Origin: Eretmocerus hayati
Lineage: Eukaryota; Arthropoda; Insecta; Hymenoptera; Aphelinidae
Length of the DNA stretch: 64,000 nucleotides
Reading direction: 5' to 3'
NCBI GenBank assembly: GCA_029851415.1
Contig: CM056742.1
Coordinates: 11,015,736-11,079,735, forward strand
Shown here in pieces: positions 10,560 through 22,040 of this stretch. The notes beneath the pieces were generated by a model that was given only the letters and a program-made list of their open reading frames with translations, was not told where the DNA came from and searched no databases. Numbering within the stretch: the first letter of the stretch is position 1; every line of letters begins with the position of its first letter. The position numbers and the translations under genes are program-made.

Positions 10560-12530
10560 TACGGAATAGCCTATTAGCCAAGGCGGAGCACGCGCGGCGT
10601 GGCAGGCGCGCGAAGCGAGGCACGGGTTGCGCGGTATCAAGGTTAAGATTCCGTAATTCAAAATATGCGAATAAGCATGCGTTCCGCTATGGCTTGTGCA
10701 TTATTCAGCATTATTATAAGTGGCCCACAAACAGTGATGGATCGATAAGAATGGGATTGATGTCAAATTTGATATATTTTTAACTAACATAGATCACAGT
10801 AATTGGTTGGCCAAGTACTCAAGTCCGCAATGCTATAAGAAAATGCTTCCAATAGCAGACATATATCAGATGATAATCATAGGTTGTGCTCAATGTCTTT
10901 CAGATTTTGTATTGCTGAAACTGGAGATTGAACAAGATGTTGAGAATATTACTCCAATGGTTTTCGTATATTGACTTGCTTCCCCAATTGTGTGCCCTTG
11001 TGAGTTGGGATATCACCGGCTGCATATATGAGAATTGGGAAATGATTTGCAGAGGCAGTATTTCAACCAACACTTTTCTCAAAAGTCTTCTTCAAAGTCC
11101 AATAAGATCTTTGCGGACAAGTTTGTTGCGTTGACTGATATGAAAGCCGAGGCCCTTTTCTTTTTGCATTCTGACGTTGGTCCATTCACCCGTGCTATTT
11201 TTACTGGATCAGTGGCCAGGATGTTTGAGTAAATAAAGATCAAGACCACCATAATTAGATCACAGTCTTGTTTCATTCCAAGCACCAGGTAAGTTAAAGT
11301 CTTTCCCTAGATTGTTAACGACTGATTCTTTTTAGTCATGCAGACATGCCATCTTGACATCAAAATTTGTACAACTCATCTTTACATGTTCCAGATATCT
11401 CCGAAAAAGCTGAGGGTTGCATGGATCCAAGGTGCTTTTATTTCAATGTATCCTCATCACCGTTGTCAAGATGTTGATAGTAAATAGAACTACCAGAGCC
11501 TCTGCAGTCACAATGATAGGAATCTCAGGCTCTTTAGCCCATTTAGTATACCTGGATCCAGCATCCACTCGACGGACAACATGCAAAGCATGCTCACAGC
11601 TCAATGTTGGTTAGACCGCTCGGATCCAGACATGAAAGTTGCTCTCTGGATCCATGCAACCCTCAGCTTTTTCGGAGATATCTGGAACATGTAAAGATGA
11701 CTTGTACACATTTTGATGTCAAGATGGTATGCCTGCATGACTAAAAAGAATCAGTCGTTAACAATCTAGGGAAAGACTTTAACTTACCTGGTGCTTGGAA
11801 TGAAACAAGACTGTGATCTAATTATGGTGGTCTTGATCTCTATTTACTCAAACATCCTGGCTACTGATCCAGTAAAAATAGCACGGGTGAATGGACCAAT
11901 GTCAGAATGCAAAAAGAAAAGGGCCTCGGCTTTCATATCAGTCAACACAACCAACTTGTCCGCAAAGATCTTATTGGACTTTGAAGAAGACTTTTGAGAA
12001 AAGTGTTGGTTGAAATACTGCCTCTGCAAATCATTTCCTAATCCTCATATATGCAGCCGGTGATATCCCAACTCACAAGGGCACACAATTGGGGAAGCAA
12101 GTCAATATACGAAAACCATTGGAGTAATATTCTCAACATCTTGTTCAATCTCCAGTTTCAGCAATACAAAATCTGAAAGACATTGAGCACAACCTATGAT
12201 TATCATCTGATATATGTCTGCTATTGGAAGCATTTTCTTATAGCATTGCGGACTTGAGTACTTGGCCAACCAATTACTGTGATCTATGTTAGTTAAAAAT
12301 ATATCAAATTTGACACCAATCCCATTTTTATCGATCCATCACTGTTTGTGGGCCACTTATAATAATGCTGAATAATGCACAAGCCATAGCGGAACGCATG
12401 CTTATTCGCATATTTTGAATTACGGAATCTTAACCTTGATACCGCGCAATCTGTGCCTCGCTACATGTGCCTAGTGTGCCAACTGTGCCTCGCTTCGCGC
12501 GTGCTTCGCCGTGGCTAATAGGCTCTTCCA
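10560..12530. mobile_element. Giant inverted repeat (about 0.87 kb arms)
   Basis: The left arm (about 10560-11430) and right arm (about 11647-12530) are near-identical inverted copies around a non-palindromic spacer of about 215 bp. Anchors are CCTATTAGCC at 10570 with GGCTAATAGG at 12513, and GCATGGATCC at 11419 with GGATCCATGC at 11648. Both arms contain the same 68-residue frame (minus 11079-11285 and plus 11791-11997), differing at three residues. No transposase is recognised. It may be a long-TIR or foldback transposon derivative. A transcript would form a very long hairpin. Confidence 0.8.
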
Positions 12531-12772
12531 TAATATCTCACTCCATATGCGCTCTTGCTTGTGTTTCTCAAATATCAGTTACAATATGATCAGTAAATTT
12601 TCCTTGAAAGTATCTCATAACAATGCTTGACCATGTCTTTCGTTATCCCGGTAAAGAACTACCGGTGAGAGTATTCTCACCTCTGGTAATTCCACCATTA
12701 CATTTCTGACTATGCGTGAGATTTTGTGTTCTTTCCCTGTGTTGAGATCCGACAAAGAACGCAAATCCCTTA

Positions 12773-15049
12773 TTATGAAGAACATGGATGAGCATCTTCG
12801 GATACATTACAGATACTTGCAGTCGATCGATTGTCGTGGCCGTGACAGAAATTACTGAGTCGTCTTTTGCGTTTTAAATGAGCGATGATGTGGGCATAAT
12901 CGGGTTCAAGAACTCTGGTCTCATCTTGAATAACCATCTTTCCCCGCTCTGCATTTTCTTCCCAGTTATCAGATGTTACCGGTAGTCTTGATGAATTCTT
13001 CGAGCCATCCTGGCTTATAACTGAAATCAACTGCGATCGCGCATTAAGGAATTGAATCAAGTCAAACTCGCGAATCGATTCTTCTTCGATCTTAGTTTTT
13101 GCTTCTTGCACCAGACATCGAACGAAGCGCTTCCTTTTCGAGTTCGATTCTGGGATTCTCACTGGACATCGGCTTTTGAAGAATATCTCCCAAATTAAAA
13201 CAATACAAGCCAGAGCATATCCTGATAGTATAATTATTACTAGTTTCTGGTTCAGGGACACCTCTACATCCTCATCGTTTTCGGGACCATAGTGAGGGTA
13301 CATCTGCTGTGCGTTCCCAACTGCATGCGACACTCTGTACTGTCTTTGCTCAAGTAGCTTTCGATTGCGCATCATCAAACCTGATTCTGATAACTTTAGG
13401 AAAAATTTAGCAAAACGTTCCTTGAGTGGAAAATTCTTCCGCACTGGCATGAGTTTAATAGGCGTCATGATATTGTCTACCAAGTCAGTCAAATACAGAT
13501 TCTGGCCAAATTTTATCACTTGGGGAAATTTAGGTGCATTTCCATTCACAAATCCGTATATCGAATTGGAAGGCGCACGTGGATTGAATATATTGAAAGC
13601 CTCATCTTCTGATTGTACGACAATGGATCTATTGACTATTTTCTGCATCTCCGGGTGAACTTTACTGTATGCGGACAAGACTTCTCTCGTGAATCTATTG
13701 GTGAACAAGATTATCTTGGGATTAGCTAAGTCGTCTAAAGTTGTGCATCGCAAAACTTCCCGTCCACTCATGGACATCTGTAGAAGATTATCAGACGTCA
13801 ACGTCGTCATAACGATTGAGACAAAGTACAAAGTAACCAAGAGTATTTTCTCCCCTAATTTCATTTGCCGTCGACTTTCTAGTGTGCCACCCATTAGAAC
13901 TCGGATGATTTTCACGACCGACCAGCTTCTTTCATCAAATCTCATGATTCGTGAGGAGAGAAAGAAAGTCAGAGCCATCGCAAAGAGTACACCACACGTT
14001 GTTACGAAATGGAACGAAAATCTGAATTCTATAGTTTTTTCCTGCAAGAGACTCAGCCGAATTTCATCGAAAATGGAAGTGTAAACGAGGAAGCGCAATT
14101 CCTGCCTTAGATAATTCATTTGGTCACTACTATCTGTCAAGCTGCTATTGGCATGCAAAAATCCCCAAGTATTTAGATGGAGATCAGTAGGCTGCTCGTG
14201 AGATACGTTGTGCGTGTATGAAGCACCGAACAAAATTTCATCGTATTCAGACTCATGTTCCACGGGTGTATAATTCATAGCGACATTAAGACTTTCCATC
14301 AAATGAATCATTAAATTGAAGTCAGTATCCTCGAGACGTTTCCTGTGAATATTTTCCTTATAAATGTGAGCTTCGACGTTCAAAATATAACCCTGTAAAT
14401 CTCTCACTTTATAAGGAAGTATATCGGTATCATTTGACAATTTATCCTTGGTGTACTTGTCTTGGAATGGATTGAAGAGGTGAATGAGTACTTCATAAGT
14501 CGGCTGGTCTTTCGATTGTAAAGTCATTTTTGGAGTCGCATAAATCCATTCTATGACAGTCAGATCCAAAAAGTCATGAGACCAAGCAAATCTCAAGAAT
14601 GGCTCGAGACTCTGGCCCCTTCCGTTGATCAAGAATACGATGCACTTTCCACGAACATTTTCGCTGTAGTCCATTACGAAGGAAAGTGCTAACTCCAGTT
14701 CTTTGAGTACATCTTCTCTATTATGGATCTGGACTATAACAAATTTCAATTTTGATTGATCGATTGTTTGATCCCACAAGTTTCCAAATGGTCTCACTGC
14801 AGGTATTTCATGAGGTACACTTTCATCAATCACAATACTAGAGAACTCGTCAATCATGGCTTTCACGATTTTGGAGCCGAATGAATCAAGTTTTTTCACT
14901 GATTCAATCACAACAGTCACTTGATACGTCGGCAAATTGTTCTTTGTGTAATCGACAATATATTTTAGCGATGAGTCGTACTCAATTGTCAAGACACATC
15001 CCACTATTGGAAGTATCAAAATGATGTTGAAGAGTTTTTTAGAGTCCAT
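12773..15049 (-). CDS. Divergent ionotropic receptor, intact (IR-2)
   Basis: Start chosen at MDSKKLFNIILI (15049), which begins a signal peptide and matches the start of three paralogs; an in-frame ATG 14 codons upstream (15091) also exists. Numbering from that upstream Met, the extracellular ligand-binding half runs from about 38 to 355. M1 is about 359-380 (TTCGVLFAMALTFFLSS), the pore loop about 390-405, M3 about 414-432 (ILLVTLYFVSIVMTTLTSD), the second lobe about 435-610 with RKNFPLKERF and LKLSESGLMM, and the last membrane helix about 615-637. A charged cytoplasmic tail follows. Unlike the paralogs, the small 3' intron appears unusable here: the donor is shifted and the acceptor AG is changed to GG. 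The frame therefore reads on to its own stop, ending SEDAHPCSS. Likely a chemosensory ion-channel subunit; ligand unknown. Confidence 0.9.
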   Translation of the reverse strand: MDSKKLFNIILILPIVGCVLTIEYDSSLKYIVDYTKNNLPTYQVTVVIESVKKLDSFGSKIVKAMIDEFSSIVIDESVPHEIPAVRPFGNLWDQTIDQSKLKFVIVQIHNREDVLKELELALSFVMDYSENVRGKCIVFLINGRGQSLEPFLRFAWSHDFLDLTVIEWIYATPKMTLQSKDQPTYEVLIHLFNPFQDKYTKDKLSNDTDILPYKVRDLQGYILNVEAHIYKENIHRKRLEDTDFNLMIHLMESLNVAMNYTPVEHESEYDEILFGASYTHNVSHEQPTDLHLNTWGFLHANSSLTDSSDQMNYLRQELRFLVYTSIFDEIRLSLLQEKTIEFRFSFHFVTTCGVLFAMALTFFLSSRIMRFDERSWSVVKIIRVLMGGTLESRRQMKLGEKILLVTLYFVSIVMTTLTSDNLLQMSMSGREVLRCTTLDDLANPKIILFTNRFTREVLSAYSKVHPEMQKIVNRSIVVQSEDEAFNIFNPRAPSNSIYGFVNGNAPKFPQVIKFGQNLYLTDLVDNIMTPIKLMPVRKNFPLKERFAKFFLKLSESGLMMRNRKLLEQRQYRVSHAVGNAQQMYPHYGPENDEDVEVSLNQKLVIIILSGYALACIVLIWEIFFKSRCPVRIPESNSKRKRFVRCLVQEAKTKIEEESIREFDLIQFLNARSQLISVISQDGSKNSSRLPVTSDNWEENAERGKMVIQDETRVLEPDYAHIIAHLKRKRRLSNFCHGHDNRSTASICNVSEDAHPCSS

Positions 15050-15091
15050 GTTGAGGCTCTGATCTCTCGTAAACCACTGAGAGCTATGCAT

Positions 15092-15125
15092 ATTTTCAAC
15101 TAACGCATTTATTAGTCACGTCAAT
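15092..15125 (-). promoter_or_regulatory. Conserved IR proximal upstream box
   Basis: On the gene strand the sequence CGTGACTAATAAATGCG followed by TTAG lies just upstream of the receptor start. The same box (CGTGACCAATAAATGCG) precedes the receptors at 61958 and 38440, and a diverged form (GGTCACGTAAGTGACC nearby) precedes 26868. Conservation could mark a core promoter or a sensory-neuron enhancer, or only recent common descent. Confidence 0.45.
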
Positions 15126-16300
15126 TCAATGTGATGTGATCAATGAATGTTGGTATGGAGGGGTTTCTCGATGTCAAAACAACTCGTTAGTGTCACAACT
15201 ATATGATTGGCCAATAAAATGTGAATCAATCAATACCCAAAATCTATGATGAGATGATATGGAACGATACAAACCATGAATTATATCCTGGATAATCATA
15301 ATTCCAGCGAATGTAGTCCATCTATTTCATTCATCATTCATTCACATGCATAATTCTACACTCACTATGTGCCAACATGCATTATTCGTGATTTAAGAGA
15401 TAAGTTTTTCCAATATGCTGCCCCCCCCCCTCCCAAACCATCTCACCGAAATCCCCACACTACTTCAATATTTTCCAAAAGCTCGTTCCAAAACCTTAAA
15501 AATGAGCTAGGATTAGTTTGATTCTGACCAACCACGACCGAGGAATCAAAATTTTCCCAAAAAGCTGTTTTTCACGAGTTCCTGAAAAGATGTACCTATC
15601 ATTCGAACACCCTTTTGCGCTCCGACAATAGGAAACACGCTTGGGTCAGACTAAAATACTTTAGATCATACAGGCGATAGTCGGTATGAAAAGAATGAGG
15701 ACTGTGGTAACAGAATATCTTTAAACGCTTTCAATCTTTTTTGAGGAACGATTGAGTTGGGAACGATGCGGACACCCGTTCAAATCGATGTCACGTGATC
15801 GCTGTCTGCCACCGAGCCGACTGTCGGCTATCTAGACGGGTTTGGTCGTTGTTGAGTGGAGTTCCTAGATCGTTTGGTACTGGCAATTTCAAGGCTTCAC
15901 GCCTGATCTTCTCTGCAGTGTTGTGTCCGTGTGTCGTTCAATCACAACATGTCGAAAAAAAAGGAAAAAAATTGAAATCATGACTATTTAGAGCCGTGAA
16001 TGTGAGTCTCATACAATAACCATGATGAGTAGCTGTTAGACCAGATGACAAAGGCTACACCGACTTCTTCATCTGTCGGTCTTTTTATGAGATGAGTACT
16101 TCACCAAGTACGAATGAGAATGAACCAACTGAAATAGAAGAACTCAGTTCTTGATGAAGTGATTTTGTTTATTTTCAGGTTTCTGGTGTATCGGAATACA
16201 ATGAAAATGACGATGCCGTACAAAGTTTGATATCACTGATTTTAATCAATACTCCAAAACATTCAATTGGCAGACCATAGTTTGATCATTTTTCCACTCA
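15126..16300. other. 5' flank of IR-2, no gene seen
   Basis: The first 150 bp keep paralogous upstream homology (GATGTCAAAACAACTCGTTA, also at about 42010 and 62092). Further out there is a C11 run at 15421-15431 and no convincing coding frame. An ATG at 15949 preceded by a pyrimidine-rich stretch opens only a very short frame. Confidence 0.4.
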
Positions 16301-16309
16301 ATGCCCATA

Positions 16310-16965
16310 TGTATCCATTCAGTCCCAAAACCCAGTGGAGCATTCGAATCCCTAAGTACAGCAAGGGGGAAACCGCAAGAGGGACTCCAAATCTCGGGGT
16401 GTGACGACCCTCCGGCCCCAGTTACTGAGACACCGGACCCGGGCTTAGGCCCGAAGCCGGTAGGGAGAAGACTGGACCCGAGACTGGCGCTCGGCGCTTT
16501 GACTTATCCCGAAAACCCGCAAGGGGGGGGGGGGCATGATGCCTCATTCCTGGAGTCCGACGAGCTCCCGGCCCCAGTCATCGCCCGCCGGAGCGGGGAG
16601 ACCGCACATCTCCATCCGGTACCACGGGAACGCGTGAGCCTAGGGACTCGAATTGGAATCGCCCTCGGTCGATAACAATGCGAGCCTGGAAGACTCATCC
16701 ATCCCTCCGAGGGGCTCCCTGGGCTCTCAGGAAGCCTAGACGAGCCCCAAAACCCCCCACCGAGGGGTGGGTTTCGACCTTGTGCTGGGGGCCGAGCCCG
16801 GAATTCGGTAGTCGGGGAGGAAAATCGTGTCATTGTTGAACCACTTGTGATACGGCGATGGCCGTCCTCCAAACCGACGCGCTGACAGGACGTATCCCTG
16901 ACCCATGCCCGCATGGGGGCAACCGGGGTGGAGGCGAACGGGCACCCGGGATATAAAAGATAAAT
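16310..16965. repeat. GC-rich island, possible transposon segment
   Basis: About 650 bp of strikingly GC-rich sequence (GGACCCGGGCTTAGGCCCG, CCCACCGAGGGGTGGG) sits in AT-rich surroundings and includes a G10 run at 16525-16534. Open frames exist on both strands (for example minus 16504-16914) but are the expected result of GC richness and show no recognised domain. It could be the 5' part of a LINE or another transferred repeat; it does not match rRNA sequence that I recognise. Confidence 0.4.
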
Positions 16966-18507
16966 TCCTACAACAAGGGGGAGTGGTAAGTTATTTGGAC
17001 AAATTGGGAATTCAGACAGGTATTTCTCATTTCATAGTTATCGATGTTCTGAGGGCATGGTGCATGTTTCACAGGTGTAACTATAAGTTGCTCAGTTAAG
17101 AAAAAATCCTTGGCCTCTTCTAAGATTATCATACGTTCACTTATGATAAAACGTTCTCCAGAAAAATCAACTGTAAAATTTTAAGGATTTCAGCCGTGGT
17201 CAGATTCATAACTGGAGTAGGAAGATCCTACATATTTTTCCACTCTACCAGTCTGTACTAAACGAAACAATCTGAAGCTCAGCAGGGGGATAGTTGTTTG
17301 GGTTAATTAAACACTGGTAAATGGTATGAAGGATTAAGTGAGACATGTTCTCGTTGCAGATTGTAACAGCACAGAAGAAAACTTTATTCGATGGAGATGA
17401 CTCCGAGGGGCGACCGACTTTTTTTATCCCTAAAATATCCTTGGTTTTGTCAAAGCATAGTTTCCAACTTTCGTCTCGATCTTTCAACTTTCTGTGTCGT
17501 TCTTCATATATCCCACTACTGATCCCTTCCCAATGCTCGCTACACACTGGTCAAGATGTCGAAGAAAGAGGGCGAACGTTAAGCTGAATAGTCGGAGACA
17601 AGTGGAGATCAGGAAAGACAAGTGAGAACGACGAAAGACAAATGAGAACAGTGCGAGACCGGCGTCGAGGGACCGGTGTAAGAAAAGAGATTTGCAATTT
17701 GGCTGTATACAGCCCTCCTGCGGTGCGGTCAACATAGAGTGCACCTGCGCTTTTGCCATTTACCGCATCAAGTATAATATATTAACCGCTGGTCGATTTG
17801 AGTCGGGGAAGAATCGCCTCACAAGTCACAGATGATACAACTAGCATTATGATAAATAGATAAAGAAACACCACCACTACTTATAGTCGAACAACAGTGC
17901 TCCCAAACACCTGTGAGAAACGACTCAGCTCGCGAAATCCAAAGGTAGTAGCGATCACATGAAATCCACCAAATCTGAAGGATTCATTGCTACCGCTGCA
18001 GCGTGGGGGATAAATTCTGGCTTGATAGTCGTGTTCTGTCATTTTTGAATGACATATCCTGTGTATGTGCAAATTATGTTCAGTGCGAATGCATTCGGGA
18101 TTTTCGCGGTGTCATATATTATTTTACATAGATTTTAACTAGAACCGAACATTTATAACTAGAACCGCAGGACTTTGAGAACTCCCGCTATCATTATTCG
18201 TCGCGAAATTTTGTTCGTATGCGAAAGTACCGCCATATACATGTATAGATAGGTAGCCAAGCCGTCAGTTCGGGCAGGGGATCTGGAAAGCGTGTCATTG
18301 TTGTACTTTTAGCACGGAGCTGCACGGAAACTTTACAATTGATGGAGCACAAGAACAATAACGTTTTTTCAACGTCGACTGGTTAGGCTTACGAGGGAAG
18401 CGGAAGGCTTCCTTTGAATCGATCAGATCATATGCTATACTACGTATGCAAGGGAATGATTCCGTCGGGGAAGGGAATCGGTCCTAAAACCCACGAAGGC
18501 GATTATT
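16966..18507. other. Intergenic, no recognised gene
   Basis: A minus-strand frame at 17245-17547 contains a charged segment (EERHRKLKDRDESWKL) that looks mildly protein-like but has no recognisable family. Nothing else was supported. Confidence 0.3.
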
Positions 18508-21240
18508 ATCGGTCCCGCAAATGCCCGGATGCTTGGACCAAAAACTTTTTTGGGAGGGCATCGTACCCCAAATCCAGGATGGCAAATTGACCAGCAAGTG
18601 CCCGGAAAGTCGGACAGGAATTTTTTTTTCGAGAGTGAAATGAATCCCGGAACCCAAGAAGCCTAATTAACCCGCAAGTGCTCGGATGCTCGGACCTGAA
18701 ATTATTTTCGGGGAGAAATAAACCCCAAAACACAGGAAGGCAAACAAACCCGGAAGTGCCCGGATGCTCGGACCTAAAATTCTTTTGGGGGAGAAATAAA
18801 CCCCAAAATCCAGAAAGGCGAATTAACCCGCAAGTGCCCGGATGCTCGGACGTAAAATTCTCTTGGGGGAGGAATAAACCCCAAAACCCAGGAAGGCAAA
18901 TTAACCCGCGAGTGCTCTTAGGCTCGGACCGAAAATTCTTTCGAGGGAAAAACAAACCCTAAAACCCAGTAATCCGCAAGTGCCGGGATGCTGGGAGCTG
19001 AAATTATTTTGGGGGAAAAATATACCCAAAAACCCAGAAAGGCAAATAAACCCACAAGTGCTCGGATGCTCGGAACCAGATTATTTGGGGGGGGGGGGGA
19101 GAAATAAACCCTAGACCCAGTAACCCACAAGTGCCCAGATGCTCGGACCTGAGATTATTTTGGGGGAGGAATAAACCCCAAAACCCAGGAAGGCGAATTA
19201 ACCGCAAGTGCCCGGATGCTCGGACGTGAAATTCTCTTGGGGGAGAAATAAACCCCAGAACCCAGGAAGGCAAATTGCCCCGCGAGTGCTCGGAGGCTCG
19301 GACAGGAATTTTCTTTCGAGAGTGTAATGAACCCCGAAACCCAAGAAGGCAAATCAACCCGCAAGTGCTCGGATGCTGGGACCGAAAATTCTTTGGGGTA
19401 GAAATATACTTCAAAACCCAGAAAGGCAAATAAACCCACAAGAGCCCGGATGCTCGGAACCACATTATTTTGAGGGGGGAATAAACCCCAAAACCCAGTA
19501 ACCCGCAAATGCCCGGATGCTCGGACCTGAGATTATTTTGGGGGAGAAATAAACCCCAAAACCCAGTTAGGCGGATTAACCGCAAGTGCCTGGATGCTCG
19601 GACGTAAGATTCTCTTGGGGGAGGAATGAACCCCAGAACCCACGAAGGCAAATTAACCCGCGAGTGCTCGGAGGCTCGGACCGAAAGTTCTTTCGGGGGA
19701 GAGATAAACCCTAAAATGCAAAAAGGCGAATTAACCCGCTAGTGCTCGGATACTCGGACCGAAAATTCTTTCGGGGGAGGAATAAACCTCAGAACCCAGG
19801 GAGGCAAATTGCTCCGCGAGTGCTTGGAGGCTCGGACAGGAATTTTTTTTTCGAGAGTGAAATGAACCCTGAAAGCCAAGAAGGCAAATCAACCCGCAAG
19901 TGCTCGGATGCTGGGACCGAAAATTCTTTGGGGTAGAAATATACTTCAAAACCCAGAAAGGCAAATGAACCCACAAGTGCCCGGATGCTCGGAACCAGAT
20001 TATTTTGAGGGAGGAACAAACCCCAAAACCCAGTAACCCGCAAGTGCCCGGATGCTCGGATCTGAAACTATTTTGGGGGAGAAATAAACCCCATATTCTA
20101 GAAAGGCAAATAAACCCGCAAGTGCCCGGATGCTCGGACCTAGATTATTTTGGGGGAGAAATGAACCCCAAAACCGAGTAACCCGCAAGTGCCTGGATGC
20201 TCGGACCTGGAATTATTTTGGGGGAAAATTAACCCCAAAACCCAGGCAGGCAGATTAACCCACACGCGTCCGGATGCTCGGAGACAGTTTTCTCTGGGGG
20301 AGAAATGAAGCCCAATACTCAGGAAGGCGAATTGAGTCTCAAGTGCTTGCTGGATGTTTGGACCGAATGCGAATCAATTAATTTGCCTTCTTTAGTTTCA
20401 GAGTTCATTTTCCCCCCGAAAGAATTCTCGGCCCGAGCATCCGAGCACTTGCGGGTTAATTTGCCTTCTTGGGTTTTAGGTTTTATTTCTCCCCCAAAAG
20501 AATTTTCGAACCGAGCATCCGGTCAGTCGCGGGTTAATTCGTCTTCCCGAGTTTTGGGGTTCATTTCTCCCCCGAAAGAATTTTTGACCCGAGCACCGGG
20601 CAGTCGCGGATTAATTTGCCTTCCTGGGTTTTGGCGTTTATTTCTACCCCAAAAGAATTTTTGGCCCGAGCATCCGGGCACTTGCGGGTTGATTTGCCTT
20701 CCTGGGTATTGGGGCTTATTTCTCCCCCGAAAGAATTTCAGATCCGAGCATCCGGGCACTCACGGGTTAATTTGCCTTCCTGGGTTTTGGGGTTTATTTC
20801 TCCTCCAGAAAAATTCTAGGTCCGAGCATCCGGGCACTTGCGGGTTAATTTGCCTTCTTGGGTTTTAGGGTTCATTTCTCCCCCAAAAGAATTTTCGGCC
20901 CGAGCATCCGGGCACTTGCGGGTTAATCTGCCTTCCTGGGTTTTGGGGTTTACTCCTCCCCCAAAGGAATTTTAGATCCGAGCATCCGGGCACTCGCGGG
21001 TTAATTTGCCTTCCTGGGTTTTGGGGTTTATTTCTCCCCCAAAAGAATTTTAGGTCCGAGCATCCGGGCACTTGCGTGTTAATTGGCCTTCTTGGGTTTA
21101 TTCCTCCCTCATTCGAATTTTAGGTCCAAGCATCCGGGCACTTGCGGATTAGGTTTTATTTCTCTTCCGAGGGAATATTATGTCCGAGCATCCGGGCACT
21201 CGCGGGTTTATTCGCCTTCCTGGGTTCTTACGTTTATTTC
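18508..21240. repeat. Tandem satellite array, about 78-bp monomer, with internal inversion
   Basis: About 24 monomers run in one direction from 18508 to about 20350; about 11 run in the opposite direction from about 20380 to 21240. Each monomer carries GTGCCCGGATGCTCGGA, then a AATTCTTTTGGGGGAGAAAT block and ACCCCAAAACCCAGG. Some units lack the GAAGGCAAATTAA segment. The spacing is close to 76-79 bp, near a multiple of three, so several frames stay open for hundreds of bases and repeat a 26-residue unit. These frames are not considered genes. Confidence 0.93.
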
Positions 21241-22040
21241 TCGGAACATTTAAATTTCAAATCTGCAGTCTCTAAACCTCAGAATAATATTGTTATAATG
21301 CAGCATCGTCTTCTGGGATAGCATACAATCGAACAAGGTCTCGATCGCGTTAGCATGCGCATTCATCATCAGACACTTTTTTTCGAATCCATGTTCGCTA
21401 GAAACTCCAAAAATAATCATATGATAGGTTTTGGACGTAAACTTTCCTGCTGTTCTAGAACACGCAGACAATTGAACTGAAAATTCCCCTCTCTCGCGTC
21501 ATGCAGCTTCAGTAAGGTTCAGACGGCAAATCAGTACAATTCACATTATCGAATAAGGGGTTCAAAATGCCGTCTGGACACGATTTTGGATGAAAAGAAT
21601 CGTATTTTCCATAAATTTAAATGTAACTCTTAAGATCGCGTCAAACGGGATTTTCAATCACATATTCCAAAAGCCCAGACAATTTTACGTCGAACACATG
21701 CGCCTCAACTTTCTAAAAGGGATATCTACTTGATATAATTTACTTCATAACCCAAAGTTATATCAAATTGTTGCAAACAAACTCGCATTTTGCAACGATA
21801 AATATAAATTCTGACATTCATTGCTTGTTCCACATACGCATATTTGATTACATTTGATTTGATTTGATTTGATTTCAATACCAGGTTGATCTTTACATCA
21901 ACAAGTACCTGGAGTGTACCAGGTACTCTTGCAGAATGAACTACTTTTGCACACGATGGCGGTAATTCCGCCTAGTCTGGCTGATGGATTATGGATATTA
22001 GTGCCGCCGATATTCAACTCATTAGTGCCCCTGGTCCTTT
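21241..22040. other. Intergenic with short TTTGA microsatellite
   Basis: A (GATTT)n run at about 21852-21878 abuts CAATACCAGG...CCTGG sequence, resembling the microsatellite tail of a LINE 3' end. No gene recognised. Confidence 0.35.

Noticed and set aside
15795..15983. Short frame upstream of IR-2
   Set aside because: No start context, no domain and no supporting splice sites.
16301..16945. Arg/Pro/Gly-rich frames in the GC-rich block
   Set aside because: Open frames are expected by chance at high GC, overlap on both strands and show no domain.
18506..21071. Long open frames of up to 215 codons within the satellite
   Set aside because: They repeat one 26-residue unit, occur in several frames and both strands, and follow from the near 78-bp period.
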